Shown: piece after piece, positions 25,274-34,301 of the stretch
How positions within the stretch are numbered: the stretch's first letter is position 1
How the letters are laid out: every line of letters begins with the position of its first letter
Assembly (NCBI GenBank): GCA_021732605.1
Contig: JAKFUS010000022.1
Location: forward strand, 43,788-107,787
DNA length: 64,000 bases
Direction of reading: 5' to 3'
Source: Betaproteobacteria bacterium
Lineage (GTDB): Bacteria; Pseudomonadota; Gammaproteobacteria; Burkholderiales; SG8-41
Position numbers and translations under genes: made by a program
Notes under the pieces: model-generated
Told to the model about the DNA's origin: nothing
What the model saw: the letters and a program-made list of their open reading frames with translations, nothing else
Database searches by the model: none

Positions 25274-26593
25274 CTCGGGACGCCCCCCAAGGGGACTTCT
25301 TTCAGGGCGCCACCCAAGGTGACTTCCTTCGGGGCGCAGTGCGCGCACCTGGCGCGACGCGAAAATGGTGCCGTGGTTGATATGGGCTTCGTGGTTGGCC
25401 TCGATGTGGTCGAGGTCGTAGAGGTAGTTGACCATGAAGCCGGCGCCGTTGAGTAAACCCTTCTCCGAAACATCCCCCAGCCAGCGCACGTGTTCGATGC
25501 AGGCGCCGTTTCCGAGGTGGAAGCGGGCGACCGGATCCGCGGGCCTGCCCGCGGCATTTTTGGCTTCGAACAGATAGGTCGCCAGCAGGCTTTGTAGTTG
25601 TGGACGCAGTTCGGCTGCGGCTGCCGGGTTGGTCTGCCATCCGGGCTGCAGGAGCTGCTGGAGTTCTGGCGCTCCCGGATGCGTGCTTTTCAGCCAGGCC
25701 ACGAAGCCCGGCACCGGTGACAGTGTGACGAAGTTGCGCAACTGCGGGAAATTGCGTTTCAGGTCGGCGGCGACCTGCTTGATCAGGAAGTTGCCGAAGG
25801 TCACACCTTTCAGCGCCCTCTGGCAGTTGGAGATCGAATAAAACACGGCGGTGCGCGCTGATTTGATGTCGAGCGGCGGGCGTCCGTCTGCCAGCAGTGG
25901 CGCGATCGCATCCGGAATGTCTACAGTCAGTGCGACTTCGACAAAAATCAGCGGATCGTCAGCCAGCGTCGGATGGAAAAACGCGAAACACTTGCGATCC
26001 GGCGGATCGAGGCGCCGCCTCAAGTCGCTCCAGCCGGAGATTTCATGTACGGCCTCATAGCGGATGATTTTTTCGAGCACGACTGCAGGCGTGTGCCAGT
26101 CGATCGGGCGCAGCTGCAGGAAACCGCGGTTGAACCAGGAATGGAACAGGTGCTCGAAGTCGGCATCGACCTCGGCAAGCACGGGATATTCGCGCAGCAG
26201 TTCGAGCACATCTTCGCGCATGTGCAGCAGGCCGGCGGTGCCGCTGGGCGCGAAATTGAGCCGACGCAGCACTTCCTGGCGGCGGGACTCGGCCGCAGTA
26301 TGCAATTGCCGGGCGGCTGCCGGACCAGGATGCTCAGTGTAGTGGCGGATCGCAGCTTCGAGGCGCGGGCCATCAACAGAAAACCGTGTGGCGAGTTCGA
26401 GCAGGAAATCTAGTTTGCCCTGGGGCGGCAGGGTTGCGTAACGTTCAAGGATGCGCCGCGCCAGCGCGGCACCGGAGGCTTCACCGAGTTCGGAACGCAG
26501 GGTTTCTGAGGCCTGTGCGAGCCATTGCTGGATGCGCCGCTCGCGCAGCGTGCGGCCGCGCTGGGCGAGTCCGCGCCAGAGGCGGGCGATCAT
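25256..26593 (-). CDS. Malonyl-CoA decarboxylase
   Basis: About 445 residues from the ATG at 26593 (a GTG at 26638 would overlap the previous gene by 17 bases). Family hallmarks are FHPTLADDPLIFVEVALT, FYSISNCQRALKGVTFGNFLIKQV, FVTLSPVPGF, and near the end DPVARFHLGNGA and MVNYLYDL. The N-terminal helical domain and C-terminal acetyltransferase-like domain are both present. It makes acetyl-CoA and CO2 from malonyl-CoA. The final 25 residues are an odd addition made of two 9-residue repeats (RPEGSHLGW, RPERSPLGG) followed by a terminator arm. A Bug receptor gene lies just upstream. Confidence 0.92.
   Translation of the reverse strand: MIARLWRGLAQRGRTLRERRIQQWLAQASETLRSELGEASGAALARRILERYATLPPQGKLDFLLELATRFSVDGPRLEAAIRHYTEHPGPAAARQLHTAAESRRQEVLRRLNFAPSGTAGLLHMREDVLELLREYPVLAEVDADFEHLFHSWFNRGFLQLRPIDWHTPAVVLEKIIRYEAVHEISGWSDLRRRLDPPDRKCFAFFHPTLADDPLIFVEVALTVDIPDAIAPLLADGRPPLDIKSARTAVFYSISNCQRALKGVTFGNFLIKQVAADLKRNFPQLRNFVTLSPVPGFVAWLKSTHPGAPELQQLLQPGWQTNPAAAAELRPQLQSLLATYLFEAKNAAGRPADPVARFHLGNGACIEHVRWLGDVSEKGLLNGAGFMVNYLYDLDHIEANHEAHINHGTIFASRQVRALRPEGSHLGWRPERSPLGGRPEKNARG
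25281..25334. repeat. Two 27-base direct repeats inside the decarboxylase 3' end
   Basis: CGCCCCCCAAGGGGACTT and nine more bases (25281-25307) are followed by a copy at 25308-25334 with about 23 of 27 positions identical. Being 9 codons long, the copies add in-frame repeats to the end of the encoded protein. Each unit holds a small palindrome (CCCCAAGGGG, CACCCAAGGTG). Confidence 0.8.
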
Positions 26594-26621
26594 GCCGCCC
26601 GCCGCCGGAACGGTGGCGATG

Positions 26622-27611
26622 TCAGTCGACTTTGGCACCGGATGCTTTGACGACCTTGCCCCAGGTTTCTATTTCCTGCCTGACGAACTTGTCGAACTCG
26701 GCAGGCGACTGTCCGCCCGCCGTCGCGCCGAGGCTTGCCCATACCTTTCTCACCTCGGGCAGTTGCAGCGACTTGGACACGGATTGATACATGCGGTCGA
26801 GGATCGGCTGCGGCGTGCCTCTGATGCCCCACAGCGCATACCAGGTGGTGACGTCAACGTTGACACCGGATTCCTGCAGCGTGGGGATTTCGGGCAGGAG
26901 TTCCGAGCGTTTGGCCGTGGTCACCGCCAGCGCCCGCAGTTTGCCGACTCTGATGTTCGGTGCCGCGGTGCCCATGCCGTCGAAGGCCATCGCGACTTCA
27001 CCGGAGAGCAGCGCCGGGGTCAGCGGACCGGCCCCTTTGAACGGTACGTGGACCAGCTTGGTGCCGGTGATCAGGTTGAACAGTTCACCGTTCATGTGAT
27101 GCGTGGTGCCGTAACCGGCAGAGCCGTAATTGATCTGGCCGGGTGTGCGTTTGTCGAGCGCGATCAGTTCCTTGATGGACTTGGCGGGCACCGACGGGTG
27201 CACGACGACAGCGCTCGGTACCGAGGCGGCAAGGGTGACCGGGACGAAGTCCTTGACCAGGCTGTAGCTCAACTTGGTGTACAGCGTTTCAGCGATGGTG
27301 TGGTGCACCGCACCCATGAACCAGGTGTAACCATTCCCCGGTGCGCGCGCCGCCACGTTGGCGCCCAGCGTGCCGCCGGCGCCCCCAAGATTTTCGATCA
27401 GCACCTGCTGTCCAAGGTCTTTGGGCATGACTGCCGCCAGTGGCCGTGCGAAGGCGTCGGTGCCGCCTCCGGCAGGGAAGGGATTGATGATACGTACTGC
27501 GCGGGTCGGCCAGGCTTCCTGTGCTGCAGCGAGTCCGGGCAGCGCGGCGGCACTGAGTGCCGCCATGCCCAGCACCAGCAACTTCCCGCTTTTCTCCATT
27601 TTCTTCAACAT
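26622..27611 (-). CDS. Bug/TctC-family periplasmic solute receptor
   Basis: The protein has 329 residues with a signal peptide ending near LAAAQ. Hallmarks: AWPTRAVRIINPFPAGGGTD, ENLGGAGGTLG, APGNGYT, VPFKGAGPLTPALLSG. The start at 27611 is set by GGAGGAGCTC. Malonyl-CoA decarboxylase follows with overlapping or nearly overlapping ends, so the ligand could be malonate or a related dicarboxylate; this is inference from position only. Confidence 0.9.
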   Translation of the reverse strand: MLKKMEKSGKLLVLGMAALSAAALPGLAAAQEAWPTRAVRIINPFPAGGGTDAFARPLAAVMPKDLGQQVLIENLGGAGGTLGANVAARAPGNGYTWFMGAVHHTIAETLYTKLSYSLVKDFVPVTLAASVPSAVVVHPSVPAKSIKELIALDKRTPGQINYGSAGYGTTHHMNGELFNLITGTKLVHVPFKGAGPLTPALLSGEVAMAFDGMGTAAPNIRVGKLRALAVTTAKRSELLPEIPTLQESGVNVDVTTWYALWGIRGTPQPILDRMYQSVSKSLQLPEVRKVWASLGATAGGQSPAEFDKFVRQEIETWGKVVKASGAKVD

Positions 27612-27707
27612 GAGCTCCTCCGATCGATTTTGGTATGTGGTGGCCCATTTTATGGAACTTGCCGGCGCTTGTATATCCGGCAAGGGGGGCTACGCAATCG
27701 GCGGATT

Positions 27708-28127
27708 TCAGGTCGCGGGAGGAGTGGATTCCCGACGGTTGCGCATCCAGTCGGCGGTGCCGAAGAAGGCTTTCAGCAGGCCGGCGCGCAGGGGTTCAGC
27801 TATGCCGGTGTCTTCCATCGCCTGCAGCATGCAGGCCAGCCAGGCATCGCGTTCGGCGATACCAATGGCAAACGGCAGGTGGCGTGCCCGCAGCATCGGG
27901 TGGCCGTATTTTTCGACGTACAGCGGCGGGCCGCCGAGCCAGCCGGAGAGGAACAGGTAGAGTTTTTCGCTGGAGCCGGCGAGATCCTGCGGATGCAACT
28001 TGCGGATGCCGTGGTATTCCGGCACTCCGTCCATCAGCTCGTAGAAGCGATCGACGAGGCGGCGCACGCCGGCATCGCCGCCGAGCAGGGCGTACGGCGT
28101 GTCGTCTGCCGGCGCCGGACTGCTCAT
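27708..28127 (-). CDS. Group II truncated haemoglobin
   Basis: The protein has 139 residues of 2-over-2 globin fold. The signs are GGDAGVRRLVDRFYELM at the N-terminus with the B10 Tyr, a phenylalanine/tyrosine cluster, the proximal His in LRARHLPF, and the conserved G8 Trp in RDAWLACM. Such cytoplasmic globins bind O2 and can detoxify NO or peroxide. It is four bases downstream of typA and probably co-transcribed. Confidence 0.9.
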   Translation of the reverse strand: MSSPAPADDTPYALLGGDAGVRRLVDRFYELMDGVPEYHGIRKLHPQDLAGSSEKLYLFLSGWLGGPPLYVEKYGHPMLRARHLPFAIGIAERDAWLACMLQAMEDTGIAEPLRAGLLKAFFGTADWMRNRRESTPPAT

Positions 28128-28131
28128 GGCC

Positions 28132-29973
28132 TCAGGCGGCGGTAGCCTGTTCAGTCTTGTTCGCTCGCTTGCGGTCGTGTTCGTTCAGATGGCGTTTGCG
28201 GATGCGTATCGACTTCGGGGTGATTTCAACCAGTTCGTCGTCGGCGATGAATTCAATGGCTGATTCCAGCGTGACCTGCACCGGCGGTACCAGGCGCACG
28301 GCTTCGTCGGTGCCGGAGGCGCGCACGTTGGTCAGCTGCTTGCCCTTGATCGGATTGACGACGAGGTCGTTGTCGCGGCTGTGGATGCCGATGACGATGC
28401 CGGTGTACAGCGGGTCACCGGGACTGACGAACATGCGTCCGCGCTCCTGCAGTTTCCACAGCGCGTAGGCGACCGCGGTGCCGTCCTCGGCGGAGATCAG
28501 CACACCGTTGCGGCGTTCTTCCATGTCGGGCTTCAACGGGCCGTAGTCATCGAACACGTGGCTCATGATGCCGGTGCCGCGCGTCATGGTCATGAAATCG
28601 GACTGGAAGCCAATCAGGCCGCGCGCCGGAATGCGGTAGTCGAGACGTACCCGGCCCTTGCTGTCGGACTGCATGTCCTGCAGGTCGCCGCGGCGCGAGC
28701 CCAACGCTTCCATCACCGCGCCCTGGTTGGTTTCGTCGACGTCCACCGTCAGCATTTCGTACGGTTCCTGTTTCTCGCCGTTGATTTCGCGCAGCACGAC
28801 GCGCGGCCGCGACACCGCCAGTTCGTAGCCTTCGCGGCGCATGTTTTCAAGCAGGATGGTCAGATGAAGTTCGCCGCGCCCCGAGACTTCGAACACATCG
28901 GCATCGGCGGTTTCGACCACTTTGAGCGCGACGTTGCTCATGGTTTCGCGCTGCAGGCGTTCGCGCAGCTGGCGGCTGGTGACGAATTTGCCTTCGCGGC
29001 CGGCGAGCGGTGAGGTGTTGACCTGGAAATTCATGGTCAGCGTCGGCTCATCAACTTTTAACATCGGCAGAGCTTCCAGGCACTCGGGGTCGACCAGCGT
29101 GATGCCGACGCCGACTTCATCAATACCGTTGAGCAGCACGATGTCGCCAGCCTGAGCTTCGGTGATGATGACGCGTTCAAGGCCGCGAAAGCCCAATACC
29201 TGATTGACCTTGGCCATCACCGGGGTCGAACCGGGCCCTTTGAGGGCCGCGACTTGCTGGCCGGGGCGGATGCGGCCGCGGTTGACGCGACCGATGCCGA
29301 TTTTGCCGACATAGCTGGAGTAATCGAGTGAGCAGATCTGCAGTTGCAGCGGGCCGTCGGGGTCATCTTCGCGCATCGGCACATATTTGAGGATGGCTTC
29401 GAACAGCGGGTCCAGCGTGCCTTCACGTACTTCCGGTTCGGTACCGGCATAACCATTCAGCGCCGAGGCATAAACCACCGGGAAATCGAGTTGTGCTTCG
29501 GTGGCGCCAAGTTTGTCGAACAGGTCGAAGGTCTGGTTGACCACCCAATCGGCGCGCGCGCCGGGGCGGTCGACCTTGTTGACCACCACGATGGGTTTCA
29601 AGCCAAGCGCCAGCGCTTTGCGGGTGACGAAACGGGTCTGCGGCATCGGGCCTTCGACGGCATCGACCAGCAGCAGCACGCCGTCGACCATCGACAGTAC
29701 GCGTTCGACTTCGCCGCCGAAATCGGCATGGCCGGGGGTGTCGACGATGTTGATCAGCGTGCCTTTCCAGGTGACCGCGCAGTTCTTGGCAAGAATGGTG
29801 ATGCCGCGCTCGCGCTCGAGGTCGTTGGAATCCATCACGCGCTCGGCAATCTGCTCGTGTGCGGCGAAGGTGCCGGACTGGCGCAGCAGTTTGTCGACGA
29901 GGGTGGTTTTGCCATGATCGACGTGGGCGATGATGGCGATGTTGCGTAGCGGGCGTTGCTCGGTGGCGGACAC
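28132..29973 (-). CDS. typA: Ribosome-associated GTPase TypA/BipA
   Basis: About 613 residues. GTPase motifs are AHVDHGKTT (G1), the RGITI switch (G2), DTPGHADF (G3) and NKVDRP (G4). Domain II, III and V-like regions follow, and the C-terminal signature [13 protein letters not shown] and the basic tail IRIRKRHL are typical of BipA. It assists ribosome assembly and stress or cold growth. The reading frame extends to 30054 but the likely start is the GTG at 29973, which begins the usual N-terminus just before [11 protein letters not shown]. Confidence 0.95.
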   Translation of the reverse strand: MSATEQRPLRNIAIIAHVDHGKTTLVDKLLRQSGTFAAHEQIAERVMDSNDLERERGITILAKNCAVTWKGTLINIVDTPGHADFGGEVERVLSMVDGVLLLVDAVEGPMPQTRFVTRKALALGLKPIVVVNKVDRPGARADWVVNQTFDLFDKLGATEAQLDFPVVYASALNGYAGTEPEVREGTLDPLFEAILKYVPMREDDPDGPLQLQICSLDYSSYVGKIGIGRVNRGRIRPGQQVAALKGPGSTPVMAKVNQVLGFRGLERVIITEAQAGDIVLLNGIDEVGVGITLVDPECLEALPMLKVDEPTLTMNFQVNTSPLAGREGKFVTSRQLRERLQRETMSNVALKVVETADADVFEVSGRGELHLTILLENMRREGYELAVSRPRVVLREINGEKQEPYEMLTVDVDETNQGAVMEALGSRRGDLQDMQSDSKGRVRLDYRIPARGLIGFQSDFMTMTRGTGIMSHVFDDYGPLKPDMEERRNGVLISAEDGTAVAYALWKLQERGRMFVSPGDPLYTGIVIGIHSRDNDLVVNPIKGKQLTNVRASGTDEAVRLVPPVQVTLESAIEFIADDELVEITPKSIRIRKRHLNEHDRKRANKTEQATAA

Positions 29974-30431
29974 GGGATGGGGCCTTGAAAAAAGGGGCGG
30001 ATTGTAGCATGCGCACTCCGCTATTACCTTGAATTTTTTGACTTTTCCCTGCAATGGCGGCCGGTGTGAAAGGGACTTTTCCTCTGATGGATCACAAAAA
30101 ACCTCGCACTATCCGGCACTTGCGGGTATAGTGCCGGCACCTTGCAGCGACGTTTTCAGTTGTTGTGCGTTGCAAGATGCATCTGTCCCTGACCCCTTCG
30201 ATTTCAGCTCCCTTCTCTGAAAAGCTGCTTCCGCCACGGTTAGCGACGATACCCGTGCGCCGGTGGCCGCAGCCGCGACTCTGATGTCGCAGCTCGCCTA
30301 AGCAGCAGTGGCATTTCCTGCGCGTTTTGTTTTATTGGTGAATGCTGAACCAGCATTTTGGCTACAGAGCTTATTGCCCTGTGCCTTGAGTGCGGCTGTT
30401 CAGTTGATCTGCTTTTTGAAAGTAATCACTC
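29974..30431. other. Structured intergenic region between typA and rhlE
   Basis: These 458 bases hold the divergent promoters and a long leader for rhlE. GCACTAT (30106-30112) can pair with ATAGTGC (30128-30134), or alternatively CCGGCACT (30113-30120) with AGTGCCGG (30130-30137); the two pairings exclude each other. A second stem is CTTGCAGCG (30141-30149) with CGTTGCAAG (30168-30176), one G-U pair. A third is TTTCAG (30202-30207) with CTGAAA (30217-30222), and a small TGCTG-CAGCA hairpin lies at 30343-30355. TATAGT at 30127-30132 could be a -10 box. No coding frame is supported. Confidence 0.5.
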
Positions 30432-31721
30432 ATGTCTTTTGACTCATTGAATCTGAATCCCGCCCTTGTGCAGGCCCTGGCCGCCGCGGGTTATACCGAA
30501 CCGACTCCCGTGCAGGCGCAGGCCATTCCCGCCGCGCTGACCGGCTTTGACCTGATGGTTTCGGCCCCTACCGGTACCGGCAAGACCGCAGCCTTCGTGC
30601 TGCCCGCACTGCAGCGCCTGGCGCTGGCGCCGGTCAAAAACGGCCGCGGTCCGCGTGTACTGGTGCTGACGCCGACCCGCGAACTCGCGGTGCAAGTGAC
30701 TGATGCCGTCGACAAATACTGCAAGTTCCTGCGCCATATGCGCACTGGCACCATCCTGGGCGGCATGCCATACCCGAAACAGCGTCGCCTGCTCGAGCAA
30801 TCGCTGGACGTGCTGGTGGCGACGCCCGGCCGGCTGATCGATTTCATCGACCAGGGCAAGGTTGATTTTTCGCGCCTCGAACTGCTGGTGCTCGACGAAG
30901 CCGACCGCATGCTTGACATGGGCTTTATCGAGCCGGTCAAGCGCATCGCCGCGAAAACCCCGGGCAATCGCCAGACCATGCTGTTCTCGGCGACGCTCGA
31001 TGGCAACATCGCGAAACTTGGCCGCGAACTGCTGCGCGATCCGAAGCTGATTGCGGTAACCGCACCCAAAGAACAGCACGAAAACATCCTGCAACGCCTG
31101 CATTACGTCGATGACGGCAGCCACAAGCACCGTTTGCTCGACCACGTGCTGCGTTCGGAAGAATGCAATGCACAGTCGATTGTCTTTACCGCGACCAAAC
31201 ATGGCGCAGATCGCCTGGCAGACAAGCTCTTTCACGCGGGACATGAAGCGGCTGCCCTGCACGGCAACATGAACCAGTCGCAACGCAATCGCACGCTGGC
31301 GCGTCTGCGCAGTGGCGCGGTCAAAGTGCTGGTGGCCACCGATGTCGCCGCGCGCGGTATCGACGTCGCCAGCATTTCGCATGTGTTCAATTACGATCTG
31401 CCGAAAGTGGCCGAGGACTATGTGCACCGTATTGGCCGCACCGGCCGCGCCGGCGCCACCGGCACAGCGATTTCATTTGCGTCTTCCGAAGACGTGCGCC
31501 AGCTGAAACAGATCGAGCATTACATCGGCCGCACCATCGAACGCTGGAGCGTGCCGGGTTTTGAGGCGAAAAACCCGATCCGCAGCGACGGCGGTAGTGG
31601 CAAACGCACCGGTCGTCCGGGTCCGGGCGCACGCCGTGGCGCGCCGCCGGCGCGTGATGCACGCGGTCGCGGCGGTTTCCGTTCGGACAACAACCGGCGC
31701 AGTGCCGGCGGTTCGCGCTAA
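30432..31721 (+). CDS. rhlE: DEAD-box ATP-dependent RNA helicase, RhlE type
   Basis: The protein has 429 residues. Helicase motifs in order: Q motif (TEPTPVQAQAIP), motif I APTGTGKT, Ia PTRELA, II DEAD in VLDEADRML, III SAT, V ATDVAARGID and VI HRIGRTGRAG. A short Arg/Gly-rich tail follows (GRPGPGARRGAPPARDARGRGG), typical of RhlE and used for RNA contact. It unwinds RNA in ribosome assembly and decay. A long structured leader precedes it and an intrinsic terminator follows. Confidence 0.93.
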   Translation: MSFDSLNLNPALVQALAAAGYTEPTPVQAQAIPAALTGFDLMVSAPTGTGKTAAFVLPALQRLALAPVKNGRGPRVLVLTPTRELAVQVTDAVDKYCKFLRHMRTGTILGGMPYPKQRRLLEQSLDVLVATPGRLIDFIDQGKVDFSRLELLVLDEADRMLDMGFIEPVKRIAAKTPGNRQTMLFSATLDGNIAKLGRELLRDPKLIAVTAPKEQHENILQRLHYVDDGSHKHRLLDHVLRSEECNAQSIVFTATKHGADRLADKLFHAGHEAAALHGNMNQSQRNRTLARLRSGAVKVLVATDVAARGIDVASISHVFNYDLPKVAEDYVHRIGRTGRAGATGTAISFASSEDVRQLKQIEHYIGRTIERWSVPGFEAKNPIRSDGGSGKRTGRPGPGARRGAPPARDARGRGGFRSDNNRRSAGGSR

Positions 31722-31776
31722 GCGCGGCTGCAGCTCATCAGTAGTATTGTGGCGGGGTGAGACTATCCCGCTGCGG

Positions 31777-31812
31777 CGACGCGCGACAGACGGTTTGTTG
31801 CGCGTCGTTTTA
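31777..31812 (+). terminator. Intrinsic terminator after rhlE
   Basis: GACGCGCGACA and TGTTGCGCGTC form an 11-bp stem (one G-U pair) with loop GACGGTT, followed by GTTTTAC. Confidence 0.75.
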
Positions 31813-31863
31813 CAATGGCAGTGCAGACAAATTAAAAATGTATTTTTTTCCTGAGAAATCAAT

Positions 31864-32832
31864 ATGTTACGTTTAATCGCTGTTATAGCAGCAGTGCTGG
31901 CTACCGTGACCGGCGTCGCTGCACAGGACTACCCGACGCGGCCGGTGTCAATAATTGTGCCGTTTGCGGCCGGAGGCCCGACCGACACGCTGGCGCGCAA
32001 CCTGGCGCAGCACATGACCAAGACGCTAAAGCAGCAGGTGATCGTTGAGAATCGTGTGGGAGCCGGCGGTACGCTGGGCGTGGGCGTGATTGCCAAGTCG
32101 AAGCCCGACGGCTACCAGATTCTGCTGCACCACATCGGCATGTCCACCGCGCCGACGCTGTATCGCAAGCTGCCGTTCAACCCGCTGACCGATTTTGAAT
32201 ACATCGGCCAGGTGGCCGACGTGCCGATGACACTGATTGCGCGCACCGGCCTGCCACCAGACAATTACAAGGACTTCGTCAACTACGTCAAGGCGAACAA
32301 GGACAAGCTCAACATGGGTAATGCCGGCCTGGGTGCAGCCTCTCACCTCTGCGGTCTGCTGTTCATGTCGCGTATCGAAGCCAACATCCAGACCATTCCC
32401 TACACTGGTACCGGCCCGGCGATGTCGGCGCTGATGGGCAACCAGATTGATCTGATGTGCGATCAGACCACCAATACCACCGGGGCGATCCAGTCCGGCC
32501 GGGTGAAGGTGTTCGGCGTCACTACCAAAAAGCGCGTCCCGTCGCTGCAGTATGTGCCTACGCTGCATGAGCAGGGGCTGAAGGATTTCGAGGTTGCTGT
32601 CTGGCACGGGCTTTATGCTGCGAAGGGCACGCCCAAGCCGGTACTCGACAAACTGAACGCGGCTCTGGTGGCTGCGATCAAGGATCCGCAGTTCAAGGAG
32701 TCTCTGGCGAAACTCGGTGCTGAGGCGGTGACGCCGGATCGTGCGACGCCGGAGTCGCTGGCGAAACACCTGAAGGCAGAAATCGACAAGTGGGGGCCGA
32801 TCATCAAGCGGGCTGGTGTCTACGCCGACTGA
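31864..32832 (+). CDS. Bug/TctC-family periplasmic solute receptor
   Basis: The protein has 322 residues with a short signal peptide ending in GVAAQ. Hallmarks: DYPTRPVSIIVPFAAGGPTD, ENRVGAGGTLG, KPDGYQ. At the usual VPYKGxGP position it reads IPYTGTGPAMSALMG, with Thr for Lys. An intrinsic terminator follows. The next operon starts 135 bases on and encodes a molybdenum hydroxylase, so a shared substrate is possible. Confidence 0.9.
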   Translation: MLRLIAVIAAVLATVTGVAAQDYPTRPVSIIVPFAAGGPTDTLARNLAQHMTKTLKQQVIVENRVGAGGTLGVGVIAKSKPDGYQILLHHIGMSTAPTLYRKLPFNPLTDFEYIGQVADVPMTLIARTGLPPDNYKDFVNYVKANKDKLNMGNAGLGAASHLCGLLFMSRIEANIQTIPYTGTGPAMSALMGNQIDLMCDQTTNTTGAIQSGRVKVFGVTTKKRVPSLQYVPTLHEQGLKDFEVAVWHGLYAAKGTPKPVLDKLNAALVAAIKDPQFKESLAKLGAEAVTPDRATPESLAKHLKAEIDKWGPIIKRAGVYAD

Positions 32833-32849
32833 TCGCTGCCTCACCCGTT

Positions 32850-32885
32850 AAATCCCCCGCTGCCGCAAGGTGCCGGGGGATTTTC
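32850..32885 (+). terminator. Intrinsic terminator
   Basis: AAATCCCCCG and CGGGGGATTT form the base of a hairpin around TGCCGCAAGGTGC-type loop, with a T-rich tail. It ends the preceding receptor gene and separates it from the coxG-like operon. Confidence 0.85.
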
Positions 32886-32967
32886 TTGCTTATCAGCATG
32901 GCTGTGCGCATTGATTTTCATCCATGCTGCCATTACAGTAGCCTGCTTTCACTGTGGCAAAATAATA

Positions 32968-33426
32968 ATGAAATTTAGCGGGGAGATTGCAGTCGCGGCA
33001 TCACGCGACGCCGTGTTCGAAAAATTGCAGGACATCCATTTTTTTGCATCCTGCATCGATGGTGTGCGCGATCTGGTGCCGCTCGACGAGCGGCGTTTTG
33101 ATGCGGTGCTTGAGACCAAGGTTGCCTATATGACCTTCAAGTTCAAGGTCACCGTGGAGCTGACCGAGGTGGTGTCGCCGGAACTGATCGCTGCCAAAAT
33201 CGAAGGCGCGCCGATGGGGCTGGTCGGACGGCTGACCGCGACTTCATCGACGCGGCTGATTGCAGCGGGTGATCAGACCACCATCCAGTATGAAATCGAT
33301 ACCGCACTGACCGGCAAGCTGGGCAGCATCGGACAGCCGGTACTGAAAGCCAAAGCAAAAGACATGGAAAAACAGTTTGCGAAAAATCTGGGCGCGGCCT
33401 TTGCGACTGCGCAGGGGGCGGCATGA
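32968..33426 (+). CDS. CoxG-like SRPBCC-domain protein (carbon monoxide dehydrogenase subunit G family)
   Basis: The protein has 152 residues of the START/SRPBCC ligand-binding fold (FSGEIAVAASRDAVFEKLQD, then LETKVAYMTFKFKVTVELTE). CoxG relatives help recruit or assemble molybdenum hydroxylases at the membrane, and some bind hydrophobic small molecules. No C-terminal membrane anchor is present. Its stop overlaps the next gene by four bases (ATGA), so it is the first gene of a coupled operon encoding FAD, molybdopterin and iron-sulphur subunits. Confidence 0.85.
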   Translation: MKFSGEIAVAASRDAVFEKLQDIHFFASCIDGVRDLVPLDERRFDAVLETKVAYMTFKFKVTVELTEVVSPELIAAKIEGAPMGLVGRLTATSSTRLIAAGDQTTIQYEIDTALTGKLGSIGQPVLKAKAKDMEKQFAKNLGAAFATAQGAA

Positions 33427-34280
33427 GCCCGTTTGAGTTGGCCGAACCGCGGTCGCTGAAAGCGGCATTGAAAATTCTTGATGCCAATGACCCGTCGGTG
33501 CGCGTCTTCGGCGGCGGAACTGCGCTGATGCTGATGATGAAGGCGGGGGTGTTCCAGCCGACGCGGCTGATCAGCCTGCGCGGCATCGAAAAGCGCTATG
33601 CCAAAGTGACGTCGGGCCAGGACGGCAGCCTGCACATCGGTGCGCTGATCACCCTGAGTGCGCTGGGCCGTACGGCCATGGTCAAAAAACGCGCGCCGGT
33701 GATTGTTGATGCGCTGCGCACGCTTTCCAATGTGCGGGTGCGCAATGTCGCCACGCTGGGCGGGCACCTGGCACACGCCGATCCGCACATGGATCTGCCG
33801 CCGGTGCTGATTGCGCTGGGCGCACAGGTGGTGACTGCGGCGACTACAGGTTCACGCACACTGGCGGTTGCTGACCTGCTGACCGGTTATTTCGAAACCG
33901 CACTGGCACCCAATGAACTGATCAGTGAAATCATCGTGCCGTCCCAGACCGGATGGCGCTCGGCCTATATCAAGCTGACCACGCGCGCCGCCGATGACTG
34001 GCCGACGCTGGGTATCGCGGTATCGCTGCAGACCGACGGCAAGGTCATACAGGATGCGCGGTTCGTGGTCAGCGCCGCCACTGAAAAACCGCTGCGACTG
34101 CCGTCGGTGGAGACGGCACTGCGCGGTGCGACCATCAGTGATGCCGTGCTGGCACGGGTGGGTGAGGCGGCTGTGGCAGAAGCGGAACTGACGGGGGATG
34201 CCCATGGTTCGGCGGCGTACAAGACCGAACTGCTGCGGGTGTATGCGGGTCGTGCGGTACGCAAGGCACTGGCCGCTTAA
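33423..34280 (+). CDS. Molybdenum hydroxylase FAD-binding (M) subunit
   Basis: The protein has 285 residues. FAD motifs are GGGTALMLMMK near 36-46 and TLGGHLAHADPHMDLP near 110-125, followed by the CO-dehydrogenase-type FAD C-terminal domain. It passes electrons from the 2Fe-2S subunit to the acceptor. No extra cysteine loop for a 4Fe-4S cluster is seen, so it differs from 4-hydroxybenzoyl-CoA reductase HcrB. Confidence 0.9.
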   Translation: MSPFELAEPRSLKAALKILDANDPSVRVFGGGTALMLMMKAGVFQPTRLISLRGIEKRYAKVTSGQDGSLHIGALITLSALGRTAMVKKRAPVIVDALRTLSNVRVRNVATLGGHLAHADPHMDLPPVLIALGAQVVTAATTGSRTLAVADLLTGYFETALAPNELISEIIVPSQTGWRSAYIKLTTRAADDWPTLGIAVSLQTDGKVIQDARFVVSAATEKPLRLPSVETALRGATISDAVLARVGEAAVAEAELTGDAHGSAAYKTELLRVYAGRAVRKALAA

Positions 34281-34301
34281 GAAAATTCAGGAGCACAGGT
34301 T

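Noticed and set aside
26451..28145. A 564-codon plus-strand frame across malonyl-CoA decarboxylase, Bug receptor and globin genes
   Set aside because: Antisense to three recognisable genes and without any family features.
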